A program made the translations under genes and the position numbers. A DNA stretch of 52,238 nucleotides from Frankia sp. AgB1.9 (GTDB lineage: Bacteria > Actinomycetota > Actinomycetes > Frankiales > Frankiaceae). The notes below the pieces were generated by a model that was given only the letters and a program-made list of their open reading frames with translations, was not told the DNA's origin and made no database searches. Each line of letters begins with the position of its first letter. Positions within the stretch are counted from its first letter, which is position 1. The stretch spans positions 46,513-98,750 of the forward strand of contig NZ_JADWYX010000008.1 in NCBI RefSeq assembly GCF_016786355.1. Direction: 5' to 3'. Positions 34,884 through 44,032 of this stretch are shown in pieces.

Positions 34884-35830
34884 GCGATGCCCAGCGGGGC
34901 CTGCGCCTTGAGCGCCGCGTCGCCGAAGACGAGCAGGGCGTCCGATTTCGGCGGGACCTGGTCGTACTCCAGGCAGAGCTCCTCGGGCAGCGTCGCGAGG
35001 TCGGTGGCGCGCAGGTAGTCGCGCATGGTGGTGCCGGTGCAGGCCGAGTCGACGTTGGCGGCGCCGCGGTGGCCGACCACGTCGCCGTGGTGCACGGTCC
35101 GGAAGTCGATGCTGAAGCGGGTGCGCCCGGTGCTGTTGGGCACCGACGAGTGCAGCTGCTGGGCCGAGAAGATCATCATTGCGCCCGAGGGCGCGGCGAC
35201 CCGGGTCTGGGGGAAGAGCTCGATCTCCTCCTGCGGCTTCGGCTGCACCCGGGTGTCGCTGCGGATGTGCTTGGCCGCCGAGGCCCGGTTGGTGGCGTTC
35301 CACTCGTAGTAGTCGTAGGTCTCGGAGTTGTTCAGGACCGGGCCGGCGAAGTACTTCGGATGGAAGGCGAGTCCGTTCTCCGGGACGATGTCGAAGATCG
35401 GCATCCACCAGTTGAGCTGGCAGAACGGCGCCGAGTACCAGGTGTCCCGGTGCGGGTGGAAGGCGTAGGCGATCCCCGACGTCAGGTAGTCGTCCGAGGT
35501 CGACGTGCGCAGCCGGGGCACGTCGAAGTACGTCTCGGCCGGGTCGGCGCCGTGCTCGACCAGCAGCTCGCGGATCAGCTCCTTGCAGCGCGGGTGGTGG
35601 ATGAACCGCGGCTTCAGCTCGGCCAGCAGCGCCGCGTAGTCCTCCACGGCCATCTCGTACTGCGCCTTCTCCGGGTCGAGGCCGCCGAACGCGTCGCGGA
35701 TCATCGCGCGGGTGAACTCGACGAGCGCCAGCGTGGCCTGCTTCGGCGCGTAGACGAAGATGTCGCCGGCGAACAGCCTGGCGCGGCGCTCGTCATCGGA
35801 CAGCGTGGACTCGACCAGAACCGTGCTCAT
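34880..35830 (-). CDS. Fe(II)/2-oxoglutarate-dependent dioxygenase-like protein (PhyH-like)
   Basis: 316 residues. The metal triad is visible as H127-x-D129 (H-P-H-R-D-T-W) and H227 (Q-Q-L-H-S-S-V-P), with R236/R238 after it for 2-oxoglutarate, spacing typical of the phytanoyl-CoA dioxygenase fold. Such enzymes hydroxylate or otherwise oxidise small molecules, including sugars and lipids. The ATG at 35828-35830 has GGAAGGA 6 nt upstream. It lies 16 nt after the DUF4910 gene and overlaps the SDR gene. With these neighbours a modification of a sugar nucleotide or of a lipid-linked glycan is plausible; the substrate is unknown. Confidence 0.8.
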   Translation of the reverse strand: MSTVLVESTLSDDERRARLFAGDIFVYAPKQATLALVEFTRAMIRDAFGGLDPEKAQYEMAVEDYAALLAELKPRFIHHPRCKELIRELLVEHGADPAETYFDVPRLRTSTSDDYLTSGIAYAFHPHRDTWYSAPFCQLNWWMPIFDIVPENGLAFHPKYFAGPVLNNSETYDYYEWNATNRASAAKHIRSDTRVQPKPQEEIELFPQTRVAAPSGAMMIFSAQQLHSSVPNSTGRTRFSIDFRTVHHGDVVGHRGAANVDSACTGTTMRDYLRATDLATLPEELCLEYDQVPPKSDALLVFGDAALKAQAPLGIA

Positions 35831-35846
35831 CGATCGTCCTTCCCGG

Positions 35847-37244
35847 TCATGCGGAACCCTTCGGTTCGCCGGCGAGCAGCCCGACACCGGCGAGGGCGTC
35901 GACGGCCGCGGTGACGGCGTCGAACGGGAGCTGCGCGCGCGCGGCGATGTCGAGCAGGTCGCGGCTGCCGTCGGCGAGGTTCAGCACCCAGAGCAGGCCC
36001 ATCTCGATCGCCTGCCGGTTCATCGTCGCGCCGATCGCCCGGTACAGCCCGCGGCGGCCGAGCTGCGGCTCGCCGTACGGGCTGGTGTTGCGCCAGACGG
36101 CGTTGCGCTCACAGATCTCGATAATCCTCGTCAGCACCGCGAAGGAGCCGGCCAGGCTCTCCGGTGTCACGAACGCCAGGTCGTCGGCCGACGTGTGGTA
36201 CTCGGGGTAGTCGCCGTGTTGGCCGCGCCCGAGCCGGCCGACCGGAAGGTCGAAACCGGGGGAGCAGAACTGCCGCTCGTCGTAGCCGTACGGCGAGAAG
36301 TCGACCAGCCGGTGCTCGGCGCCGCTCTCGGCCAGCGCGACGGCGGCGGCCCGGTCGACGGTGCTGTCGCCGCGCCGGCTTCGCTTGTAGGTGAACGCGG
36401 ACCGGTCACCCAGACCGGTCAGCACGAGGCCGTGCCGGATGCGGCTGGCGGCGTCCCGGTTGCGGGCCAGCCAGGCGATCGAGCCGATCGTGCCGGGGAT
36501 GAACAGCAGCCGGAAGGTATGGCGGCGGCTCGGCAGCGCGGCCAGGTGGCGGGCCAGCTCGGTGAGGACGGCGATGCCGGAGCCGTTGTCGTTCGCCATC
36601 GCCGGATGGCAGACATGCGTCGTCACCAGGAACTCCGCCGGTTCGCCCGGCTCGGTCACCTGGAGCAGGGTCGGCTCGGTCACCGGGAGCAAAGTCGGCT
36701 CTGTCGCCGGGAGCACGATCTCGGCATACGTGAGCGAGCCGTCCTCGAGAGAGGTGTCGATCACGACCTCGTACTCGCCGTCGGGCAGCGCCCGCAGCAC
36801 GGTGTCGGGCAGGCAGAAGCCCCAGTTCTCGTTCCAGTAGGACGTCCGGTACGGAATCCAGTCCGGCCGGTCCGGCAACGAGAACAGGTGCTCGCGCAGC
36901 TCGTCGAGCCGCAGCCTGGCCCGAGTCGGCACGCTGTAGCCCAGCAGGTGCAGCGGATGGTCGGCGACGTCCGCCACCCGCGAACCGTCCGGCCCGACCA
37001 GGTAGCCGGCGCGGACGTTCCACTCCTTCGGCACCGTCCAGTCCAGCACCGGTGTGCCCGACGGGACCTCGTGCACCTCGAACGGGACGGTGGAGCCGGT
37101 CAGCGCCTTCTGGACGAGGTCGAGGGCGGCGCGGACGCCGTCACCGGTGATGGATCGCACCGGAGCCGCCGCCAGCTGGGCGACCAGCTCGTACAGCCGC
37201 TCGCCCAGCCCGGCGTCCCGGCCGGCATCCGCACCTTCAGTCAT
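35847..37244 (-). CDS. DUF4910-type (M28-like) aminopeptidase-fold protein
   Basis: 465 residues. The domain order fits the DUF4910/DUF2172 family: an N-terminal peptidase-like part with an inserted beta domain, then T-H-V-C-H-P-A-M-A-N-D-N-G-S-G (H213 and D219 as metal ligands), later Y-G-Y-D-E-R-Q-F and Y-H-T-S-A-D-D (H350), and a C-terminal winged-helix-like segment. Family members often sit in surface-sugar loci and are thought to be metallohydrolases, but no reaction is firmly established to my knowledge. Residues 181-199 are an 8-residue tandem repeat (T-E-P-T-L-L-P/Q-V) that looks like a local expansion. It follows the cytidylyltransferase gene by 75 nt in the same direction. Confidence 0.8.
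   Translation of the reverse strand: MTEGADAGRDAGLGERLYELVAQLAAAPVRSITGDGVRAALDLVQKALTGSTVPFEVHEVPSGTPVLDWTVPKEWNVRAGYLVGPDGSRVADVADHPLHLLGYSVPTRARLRLDELREHLFSLPDRPDWIPYRTSYWNENWGFCLPDTVLRALPDGEYEVVIDTSLEDGSLTYAEIVLPATEPTLLPVTEPTLLQVTEPGEPAEFLVTTHVCHPAMANDNGSGIAVLTELARHLAALPSRRHTFRLLFIPGTIGSIAWLARNRDAASRIRHGLVLTGLGDRSAFTYKRSRRGDSTVDRAAAVALAESGAEHRLVDFSPYGYDERQFCSPGFDLPVGRLGRGQHGDYPEYHTSADDLAFVTPESLAGSFAVLTRIIEICERNAVWRNTSPYGEPQLGRRGLYRAIGATMNRQAIEMGLLWVLNLADGSRDLLDIAARAQLPFDAVTAAVDALAGVGLLAGEPKGSA
36648..36719. repeat. 24-bp in-frame tandem repeat inside the DUF4910 gene (3 units)
   Basis: Units at 36648-36671, 36672-36695 and 36696-36719 encode T-E-P-T-L-L-x-V-type octapeptides. The units are nearly identical, suggesting recent slippage or an active length polymorphism. 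Confidence 0.85.
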
Positions 37245-37319
37245 GGTGGTGATTGTCGGTCCCTGCCATCCATCGGCGGTGGGAGGGCGTTCTGCGCCCG
37301 TTCCGGACGATCGCCGCTC

Positions 37320-38159
37320 TCAGTCGGCCCAGACCCGCCAAGGCGCAGCTCCGGCGTCCCACAGCTGGTTGAGTTCGGTCCAGTCCCGGAAGGTGTCCAT
37401 GCCCATCCAGAATCCGTCGTGCGGGTGGAGGGTGAGCTGCCCGTCGCGGGCCAGCTGCTGCAGCGGCGCGCGTTCCAGCATCATCCCCGGATCGTCGTCC
37501 ATGTACTTGTCGACGAACTCCCGCTCGAAGACGAAGAACCCACCGCTGACCCAGCCGACCTTCGGCGGCTTCTCGGCGAAGAGGGTGACCGTGTCGCCCT
37601 CCGTCTGCAGCTCGCCGTAGCGGCTGGACGGGCGGACCCCGGTCACCGTCCCGATCCGGCCGCCCCGCTCGTGCGCGTCCCACAGGTCGGCCACGTCGAT
37701 CGCGCCGACCCCGTCACCATAAGTGAGCAGGAACCGCGGCCCGGTCAGATAGTCCCGCACCCGGCGCACCCGGGCCCCGGTGCCGGAGAGCAGGCCGGTC
37801 TCGGCGAAGGTGACCTCCCAGTCCTCGTCGCCGATGGTGTTGTGGAACGTGGGGGTGTGGTCGTCGGCGAGCTTCAGCGTGAAGTCCGCGACCTGTTCCC
37901 GGTAGTTGAGAAAATAGTTCTTGATGACGTCGCTCTTGTAACCAAGGCACAGGATGAAGCGGCGGAAACCGTAGTGGCCGTATGTCTTCATGACGTGCCA
38001 CAGAATTGGCTTGCCGCCGATGTCGACCATCGGTTTCGGCAGCTTCTCGCTGGCTTCGCGGATCCGCGTGCCCATGCCGCCGCAGAGGATCACGACCGGG
38101 ATGTCCGCGGCGCCGGGGACGGTGCGGGGTGGCCTGGAAGCCGAGCTCGGGGATGTCAC
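37320..38159 (-). CDS. rfbF: Glucose-1-phosphate cytidylyltransferase
   Basis: 279 residues. V-I-L-C-G-G-M-G-T-R-I-R-E near residue 25 is the nucleotidyltransferase loop, K-L-P-K-P-M-V-D-I-G-G-K-P-I-L-W-H contains the product-binding Lys, and Y-G-H-Y-G-F-R-R-F and L-T-Y-G-D-G-V-G are specific to the RfbF/DdhA group that makes CDP-glucose from CTP and glucose 1-phosphate. This opens CDP-deoxysugar routes (abequose, tyvelose, yersiniose). The next enzyme, CDP-glucose 4,6-dehydratase, is not in the window. The GTG start at 38157-38159 has GGGAG 9 nt upstream. It heads the minus-strand operon. Confidence 0.9.
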   Translation of the reverse strand: MTSPSSASRPPRTVPGAADIPVVILCGGMGTRIREASEKLPKPMVDIGGKPILWHVMKTYGHYGFRRFILCLGYKSDVIKNYFLNYREQVADFTLKLADDHTPTFHNTIGDEDWEVTFAETGLLSGTGARVRRVRDYLTGPRFLLTYGDGVGAIDVADLWDAHERGGRIGTVTGVRPSSRYGELQTEGDTVTLFAEKPPKVGWVSGGFFVFEREFVDKYMDDDPGMMLERAPLQQLARDGQLTLHPHDGFWMGMDTFRDWTELNQLWDAGAAPWRVWAD

Positions 38160-38673
38160 GGCTGTTGTCTCCCATCGACGCAGGATGCCGGCTCCCGCGC
38201 GGTGACGCCCCGGACGGACGCCCGGGACACCGCCGAAACAACCGTACCGTACTGAACTTCTCCCGCCGCGCAGGAAGCGCTGGCGGCTCGCGGGCGGGTG
38301 ACCTGGGATTTTTTAGTCACCCGGACCGACAGAAAGACCTGCGGCCGGCTTGGACCGGTCCGGTCGCAGGGCTTCGACAACGGCCTATCGGGTGGCCCCG
38401 CGACGGGTCGGACCGTTCGTCTGCGTCTACCCGGCGGGTCTTTCATACCGGTTGATTCGTGTCCGGACGGTGTCGCGCGGGCACCGGCTGTTGTGCGTGG
38501 GAAGCGACGGCCGGCCGCCGCGACACCTGTCCGGATCACCCGGTTGACGCGGTCTGCCGCGGCTGGACCGGCATGCGCCCGACTGCGCGAGGTATGCGCC
38601 GATTATCGTCGTTGTCCAGCCTGTCCCGCGGCCGTCGCGGGGCGGCGTCGCGCCGCGACGGAGGTGGACGTCG
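38160..38673. other. Divergent control region between rfbF and the anchored GH26-like gene
   Basis: About 510 nt without a gene. On the minus strand two overlapping TACGGT boxes (38241-38251) could drive the rfbF operon with a leader of about 80 nt. On the plus side an inverted repeat GGGTGAC / GTCACCC (38296-38302 and 38316-38322) encloses a T6 run; it may be an operator or structured element. Further to 38673 nothing stands out besides GGAGG before the GTG. Confidence 0.4.
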
Positions 38674-39936
38674 GTGCCCCAGCGCGGGACCCAGGAGCAC
38701 ACACGCGAGGCCCGCTCCGGCCAGGAGCCGCCCGGCGGCTGGTACGACCGGCTGGTCGAGCTGTCCGGCGGACCGGAGCGGTTCCGGCGCCGGGTGCTGC
38801 CGGGCATCGCGCTCGCCCTGGTCGCCGTCCTCGGGCTGACCGCGTGGGCGGTCACCACCCGCTCGGGCTCGGACGGCGGCGAGGGCTTCGTCGCCGTCGC
38901 GCCGGCCACGACGTCGGCACCGACCGAGGACGCCGCGGCCGGGTCGGACCAGGCCGCCGCGCCGACGCGGGCGAAGGCCCGTCCCGCCGCGACCACCGGC
39001 GCCTGGCCCACCGGGGTGAACGGCGGCGACACGATCTCCGACGCGAACGCGTTCGCCAGGTTCCGGGGCCGGGCGAACGACGTCGTGGTCCTGTTCACCA
39101 CCCGCGACAGCTGGTCCTCGATCACCGACCCGTGGATCGGGGACTCCCCGGACAAGTTCGCGAACTTCCCCGGTACCTGGTCGATCAGCTACCCGTTGTT
39201 CCCCGACCCCGCCGTCGGCACGCCCAAGTCCCAGCTGCCCCAGTGGTCGGCGGATCACATGGCCGCCTGCGTCCAGCACCAGTACGACGGTTACTACCGG
39301 CAGATCGGCGCCTGGCTCAACTCGCAGCCGAGCCGGGCGAACTCGTTCGTCCGCATCGGCTGGGAGTTCAACGGCGACTGGTTCGGCTGGCAGGCGACCG
39401 ACCCGGACACCTACAAGCAGTGCTTCCGCAACGAGGCGCTGGCGCTGCTGAGCGTGGACCCGCACGCGCGGATCGACTGGACGGTCAACGCCCACACCAC
39501 CCTGCCGAACAGCACGCACGGCGACCCGTTCCGCGCCTACCCGGGCGACGACGTCGTCGACGTGATCGGCGTCGACACCTACGACCAGTACCCGCCGAGC
39601 CCGACGGTGTCGGCCTTCGACGAGCAGTGCGGGCTGCCGAGCCCGACCCCGGGCCTGTGCACGGTGATCGCGTTCGCCTCGAAGCACCGGAAGCTGTTCT
39701 CGGTGCCGGAATGGGGCGTCGTCGGCAAGGACAGCGGGGCTGGCCGGGCGGGTGCCGCCGGCGGTGACAACCCGACCTACATCGCGCAGATGGCCGCGAT
39801 CTTCCGGCAGTACAGCTCGATGCTCGCCTATGAGGCGTACTACAACAACAGCGAGCCGAACAACGTCCGCTCCTCGCTGGCGAACCCGCAGCTGCAGCCC
39901 CGCGCGGCCCGCGCCTACCAGTCCCTCTGGAACTGA
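38674..39936 (+). CDS. Membrane-anchored glycanase, GH26-like (beta-mannanase type)
   Basis: 420 residues: a cytoplasmic N-terminus of about 45 residues, one membrane helix (about 48-66), an Ala/Thr-rich linker and a catalytic domain. G-W-E-F-N-G-D-W (E231) and S-V-P-E-W-G-V (E346) match the acid/base and nucleophile of the paralogue at 30451-31470; R-I-D-W-T and Y-E-A-Y-Y-N-N are also shared. GTG 38674 has GGAGG just upstream. The two proteins share fold and catalytic residues but differ in anchoring and in the loops after the acid/base, so they may cut different linkages or act at different distances from the membrane. Confidence 0.83.
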   Translation: MPQRGTQEHTREARSGQEPPGGWYDRLVELSGGPERFRRRVLPGIALALVAVLGLTAWAVTTRSGSDGGEGFVAVAPATTSAPTEDAAAGSDQAAAPTRAKARPAATTGAWPTGVNGGDTISDANAFARFRGRANDVVVLFTTRDSWSSITDPWIGDSPDKFANFPGTWSISYPLFPDPAVGTPKSQLPQWSADHMAACVQHQYDGYYRQIGAWLNSQPSRANSFVRIGWEFNGDWFGWQATDPDTYKQCFRNEALALLSVDPHARIDWTVNAHTTLPNSTHGDPFRAYPGDDVVDVIGVDTYDQYPPSPTVSAFDEQCGLPSPTPGLCTVIAFASKHRKLFSVPEWGVVGKDSGAGRAGAAGGDNPTYIAQMAAIFRQYSSMLAYEAYYNNSEPNNVRSSLANPQLQPRAARAYQSLWN

Positions 39937-40206
39937 CCCGCCGACCGGGTGACGCGGCCGGTCCAGCCGCCCGACCCGCCGGCTTCCCGGGTCCCGTACG
40001 CTGACCATGGTGGCTGACTCGACCTGGCCCTGGCTCTCGCGAGCCTGGCTCTCATGAGGTAGTCGAGAGGGGCCTGGGTAGCCGAGGCGACGCGGACGGC
40101 GCGCTCGTGCCAGGCAGTGCAAGCCTTGCGCCCGGACAACGGCGCAGACCGACATCCGCCGTCCGGCGGGCGCCGCCGGACATGGAAGAGGCCCGGGACG
40201 GATTCG
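39937..40206. other. Intergenic region before mfd, with a possible short leader frame
   Basis: 270 nt. TACGCT at 39997-40002 fits a -10 box and would start transcription near an ATG at 40007 that opens a 16-codon frame (40007-40057) ending in TGA. The frame is followed by the mfd start 150 nt later. It is weak evidence for a leader peptide. Confidence 0.3.
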
Positions 40207-43200
40207 ATGACCCTCGCGCCGCTGCTCGACGCTCTCACCGCCCGCCCGGGCGGCGAACCGGCGCTGGCTCGCGTCCAGGACGCCGTCGGCGCCTCCGGAG
40301 GTACCCGTCCGGGTTCGGCGGTTGTCAGCCCGGTTGACCTGGCCGGGCCGCCCGGGCTGCGGCCGTTCGCCGTCGCGGCGCTGGCCCGCTCGGGACGCAC
40401 GATCCTCGCCGTCACCGCGACCGACCGGGAGGCCGACGACCTCACCGAGGCCCTGAGCAGCCTGCTGGACCCGAGGTCGGTCGCGCTCTATCCGAGCTGG
40501 GAGACGCTGCCGCACGAGCGTCTGTCGCCGGGCGCGGACACCGTCGGGCGCCGGCTGGCCGTGCTGCGCCGGCTCGCCCACCCGGAGATCCTGGCCGCCA
40601 GCGGCCCGGCCGACGCCGCGGCCAGCCCGCTGGCGGTCGTCGTCGCCCCCGTGCGGGCGGTGCTGCAGCCGCAGGTCAAGGGCCTCGGCCAGCTGGAGCC
40701 GGTGCTGCTGCGCAGCGGTGACAGCGCCGATCTCGCGGACGTCGTCGAGCGGCTGGTCGGGATCGCGTACCACCGGGTCGACCTGGTCGAGCGCCGCGGC
40801 CAGATCGCGGTCCGCGGCGGCATCCTGGACGTCTTCCCGCCGACCGAGGAGCACCCGCTGCGGGTCGAGTTCTTCGGCGACGAGATCGAGGACATCCGGC
40901 CGTTCGCGGTGGCCGACCAGCGCGCGCTCGACGTCCCGGCCACGGGGGGCGGCTACGCCCTGTTCGCCCCGCCCTGCCGGGAGCTGCTGCTGACCCCGGA
41001 TGTGCGGGCCCGGGCGGCCCGGCTCGCCCAGGAGCACCCGGACCTCGTCGACATGCTTGACAAGATCGCCTCCGGCATCCCGGTGGAGGGCATGGAGGCA
41101 CTGGCGCCGGTCCTCGTCGACGACCTGGCGCTGCTGCTCGACGAGCTGCCCGCCGGCACCCAGGTGCTGGTGTGCGATCCCGAGCGGGTCCGGTCCCGGG
41201 CGTCCGAGCTGGTCCGCACCAGCCAGGAGTTCCTGAACGCCTCGTGGAGCTCGGCCGCACTGGGCTCCCAGACCCCGATCGACCTGGGCTCGGCGGCCTA
41301 TCGCACGCTGGCCGACGTCCGGTCTCGGGCCGTCGAGCTCGGCCTGCCCTGGTGGACCGTCAGCCAGTTCGGCGCGGTGGCCGGCGCCGACGGCACGGAC
41401 GGGGCCGACGAGCCGATCGCCTTCGACGTCCCCGACGAGGTGGTCGCCACCAGCCTGCGCCCGCCGCCCGCCTACCACGGCGACACCGCCCGGCTGCTCG
41501 CCGACGTCAAGGGCTGGCTCAACGACTCCTGGCGCGTCCTGCTGGTCACGGCGGGCCACGGCCCGGCGCAGCGGCTGGTCGAGCTGCTGCGCGAGGCCGA
41601 CCTCGGCGCCCGGCTCACCGACGACGCCGAGCTCGCGTCGTCCGTCGTCACGGTCACCCAGGGGCAGCTGGTCACCGGCTTCACCAGCGACCTGCTGCGC
41701 GTGGCCGTGCTGACCGAGACCGACCTGGCCGGTGCCCGCGGCGTCACCACCAAGGACATGCGCCGGATGCCGAGCCGGCGGCGCAAGGGCATCGACCCGC
41801 TCGCGCTGGCCGTCGGCGACCTGGTCGTCCACGAGGCGCACGGCGTCGGCCGGTACATCGAGATGGTCACCCGCACGGTGGCCGGGGCCAAGCGCGAGTA
41901 CCTCGTCCTGGAGTACGCGAAGGGCGACCGGCTCTACGTCCCCACGGACGCCCTGGAGCAGGTCACCCGCTACGTCGGCGGCGAGGGCCCGACGCTGGAC
42001 CGGATCGGCGGGGCCGACTGGGCCAAGCGCAAGAGCCGGGCCCGCAAGGCGGTCAAGGAGATCGCCGGCGAGCTGATCCGGCTCTACAGCGCCCGGATGG
42101 CCGCCCCGGGGTACGCGTTCGGCCCGGACAACCCGTGGCAGCGCGAGCTGGAGGACGCCTTCCCGTTCCGGGAGACCCCCGACCAGCTCTCCGCGATCGA
42201 CGAGGTCAAGCGGGACATGGAGCGCGCGGTCCCGATGGACCGGGTGATCTGCGGTGACGTCGGCTACGGCAAGACCGAGATCGCCGTGCGGGCCGCGTTC
42301 AAGGCGGTGCAGGACGGCAAGCAGGTCGCCGTGCTGGTGCCGACCACGCTGCTCGTCCAGCAGCATTTCCAGACGTTCTCCGAGCGTTACGCCGCCTTCC
42401 CGGTGAAGGTGGCGGCGATGAGCCGGTTCAACACGGCCACGGAGCAGAAGGCCGCCCTCGCGGGCATGGCGGACGGCACCGTCGACGTCGTCATCGGCAC
42501 CCACCGGCTGCTGTCCAACGAGACGAAGTTCAAGGACCTCGGCCTCGTCATCGTCGACGAGGAGCAGCGCTTCGGCGTCGAGCACAAGGAGCACCTGAAG
42601 AAGATGCGGACGGCGGTGGACGTGCTCACGATGAGCGCCACCCCGATCCCGCGGACGCTGGAGATGTCGATCACCGGCATCCGGGAGCTCTCCACGATTG
42701 ACACCCCGCCGGAGGAGCGCCACCCGGTGCTGACCTCGGTCAGCCCCTACGACCAGCGGCAGGTCGCCGCCGCGATCCGCCGCGAGCTGCTGCGCGAGGG
42801 CCAGGTCTTCTTCATCCACAACCGGGTCGAGTCGATCGACCGGGCCGCGGCCCGGCTGCGCGAGCTGGTCCCCGAGGCGCGGATCGCGACCGCGCACGGC
42901 CAGCTCTCCGAGGACGTCCTCGAGAAGGTGATGGTCTCCTTCTGGGAGCGCAAGTTCGACGTCCTGGTCTGCACGACGATCGTCGAGTCCGGCCTGGACA
43001 TCTCCAACGCGAACACGCTGATCGTCGAGCGGGCCGACAACTTCGGCCTGTCCCAGCTGCACCAGCTGCGCGGCCGGGTGGGTCGCGGCCGGGAGCGCGC
43101 CTACGCCTACTTCCTCTACCCGCCGGACCGGCCGCTGACGGAGACCGCGCACGACCGGCTGGCCACGATCGCGCTGAACACCGACCTCGGCGCGGGCATG

Positions 43201-43854
43201 GCCGTCGCCATGAAGGACCTGGAGATCCGCGGCGCCGGCAACCTGCTCGGGGGTGAGCAGTCCGGGCACATCGCCGCGATCGGCTTCGACCTGTACGTCC
43301 GGATGGTCGGCGAGGCGGTCGCGGACTTCAAGGGCGTCGCGCCCGAGGAGCTTCCCGAGGTCAAGGTCGAGCTTCCCGTGGACGCGAGCCTGCCGCACGA
43401 CTACGTCGGCGCCGAGCGGCTGCGGCTCGACGCCTACCGCCGGCTGGCCGCCGCGTCCGGCGACGAGGACCTCGCCGAGGTGCGCGCAGAGCTGGTCGAC
43501 CGCTTCGGCCCGCTGCCGGAGGTGGTCGAGAACCTGTTCGCCGTCGCCTCGCTGCGGGTGCTCGCCCGCGGCTACGGCCTGTCGGAGATCACGCTGGCGG
43601 GCAAGCAGATCCGGTTCGCCCAGCTCGAACTGCGGGAGAGTCAGACGCTCCGGCTCCAGCGCCTCTACAAGGGGGCCCTGACCAAGCCGGCCGCGAAGAC
43701 CGTCCTGGTCCCGATGCCGACCCAGACCGGCCGGATCGGCTCGCCGGCCCTGCGGGACAAGCCGTTGCTGGCCTGGGCCGCCGACCTTCTCTCGGCCATC
43801 CTCGGCGACGACATCGCCACCGCCGCAACGGTCGCCTCGACGGGTCGGCGTTAG
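40207..43854 (+). CDS. mfd: Transcription-repair coupling factor
   Basis: 1215 residues, full length for Mfd. It removes RNA polymerase stalled at DNA lesions and recruits UvrA. The N-terminal third is UvrB-like; the RNA polymerase-interaction (CarD-like) domain lies near 530-600 ([14 protein letters not shown]); the helicase has [10 protein letters not shown] near 682 and V-D-E-E-Q-R-F-G-V, then S-A-T-P-I-P-R-T-L. The C-terminal TRCF domain covers the last 150 residues. ATG 40207 is chosen because the protein start matches the family there; the frame is open to 40117. mazG and eno downstream reproduce the known actinobacterial order. Confidence 0.96.
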   Translation: MTLAPLLDALTARPGGEPALARVQDAVGASGGTRPGSAVVSPVDLAGPPGLRPFAVAALARSGRTILAVTATDREADDLTEALSSLLDPRSVALYPSWETLPHERLSPGADTVGRRLAVLRRLAHPEILAASGPADAAASPLAVVVAPVRAVLQPQVKGLGQLEPVLLRSGDSADLADVVERLVGIAYHRVDLVERRGQIAVRGGILDVFPPTEEHPLRVEFFGDEIEDIRPFAVADQRALDVPATGGGYALFAPPCRELLLTPDVRARAARLAQEHPDLVDMLDKIASGIPVEGMEALAPVLVDDLALLLDELPAGTQVLVCDPERVRSRASELVRTSQEFLNASWSSAALGSQTPIDLGSAAYRTLADVRSRAVELGLPWWTVSQFGAVAGADGTDGADEPIAFDVPDEVVATSLRPPPAYHGDTARLLADVKGWLNDSWRVLLVTAGHGPAQRLVELLREADLGARLTDDAELASSVVTVTQGQLVTGFTSDLLRVAVLTETDLAGARGVTTKDMRRMPSRRRKGIDPLALAVGDLVVHEAHGVGRYIEMVTRTVAGAKREYLVLEYAKGDRLYVPTDALEQVTRYVGGEGPTLDRIGGADWAKRKSRARKAVKEIAGELIRLYSARMAAPGYAFGPDNPWQRELEDAFPFRETPDQLSAIDEVKRDMERAVPMDRVICGDVGYGKTEIAVRAAFKAVQDGKQVAVLVPTTLLVQQHFQTFSERYAAFPVKVAAMSRFNTATEQKAALAGMADGTVDVVIGTHRLLSNETKFKDLGLVIVDEEQRFGVEHKEHLKKMRTAVDVLTMSATPIPRTLEMSITGIRELSTIDTPPEERHPVLTSVSPYDQRQVAAAIRRELLREGQVFFIHNRVESIDRAAARLRELVPEARIATAHGQLSEDVLEKVMVSFWERKFDVLVCTTIVESGLDISNANTLIVERADNFGLSQLHQLRGRVGRGRERAYAYFLYPPDRPLTETAHDRLATIALNTDLGAGMAVAMKDLEIRGAGNLLGGEQSGHIAAIGFDLYVRMVGEAVADFKGVAPEELPEVKVELPVDASLPHDYVGAERLRLDAYRRLAAASGDEDLAEVRAELVDRFGPLPEVVENLFAVASLRVLARGYGLSEITLAGKQIRFAQLELRESQTLRLQRLYKGALTKPAAKTVLVPMPTQTGRIGSPALRDKPLLAWAADLLSAILGDDIATAATVASTGRR

Positions 43855-44032
43855 GACCGCGGCTGGCTGCCCACCGGAAGTGGGGTGTCTGGTGGTCAGC
43901 CGTGGCGCATCGCCGCGATCGTGGCGGCGCAGCGTTGGGCAGGGCCGGCTGCATCCCCGGGCGTGTTGCGGCTAACGTTGCGTCTGTACTGGTCTCGCCT
44001 CTGGGGGGACGTCCCCGTCGGGAGTTTTGTCA

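Noticed and set aside
38296..38322. Rho-independent terminator
   Set aside because: The T run is inside the loop and not after the stem, so this does not have terminator layout.
13589..39936. Genomic island carried by a transposon or phage
   Set aside because: No transposase, integrase or clear flanking direct repeats are visible in the window; island is used only in the sense of an extra gene block.
38536..43398. A minus-strand open frame of 1620 codons antisense to the anchored GH26-like gene and mfd
   Set aside because: It overlaps genes with clear conserved motifs, consists of low-complexity Arg/Gly/Asp/Val-rich sequence and is a by-product of the strong GC bias at third codon positions.
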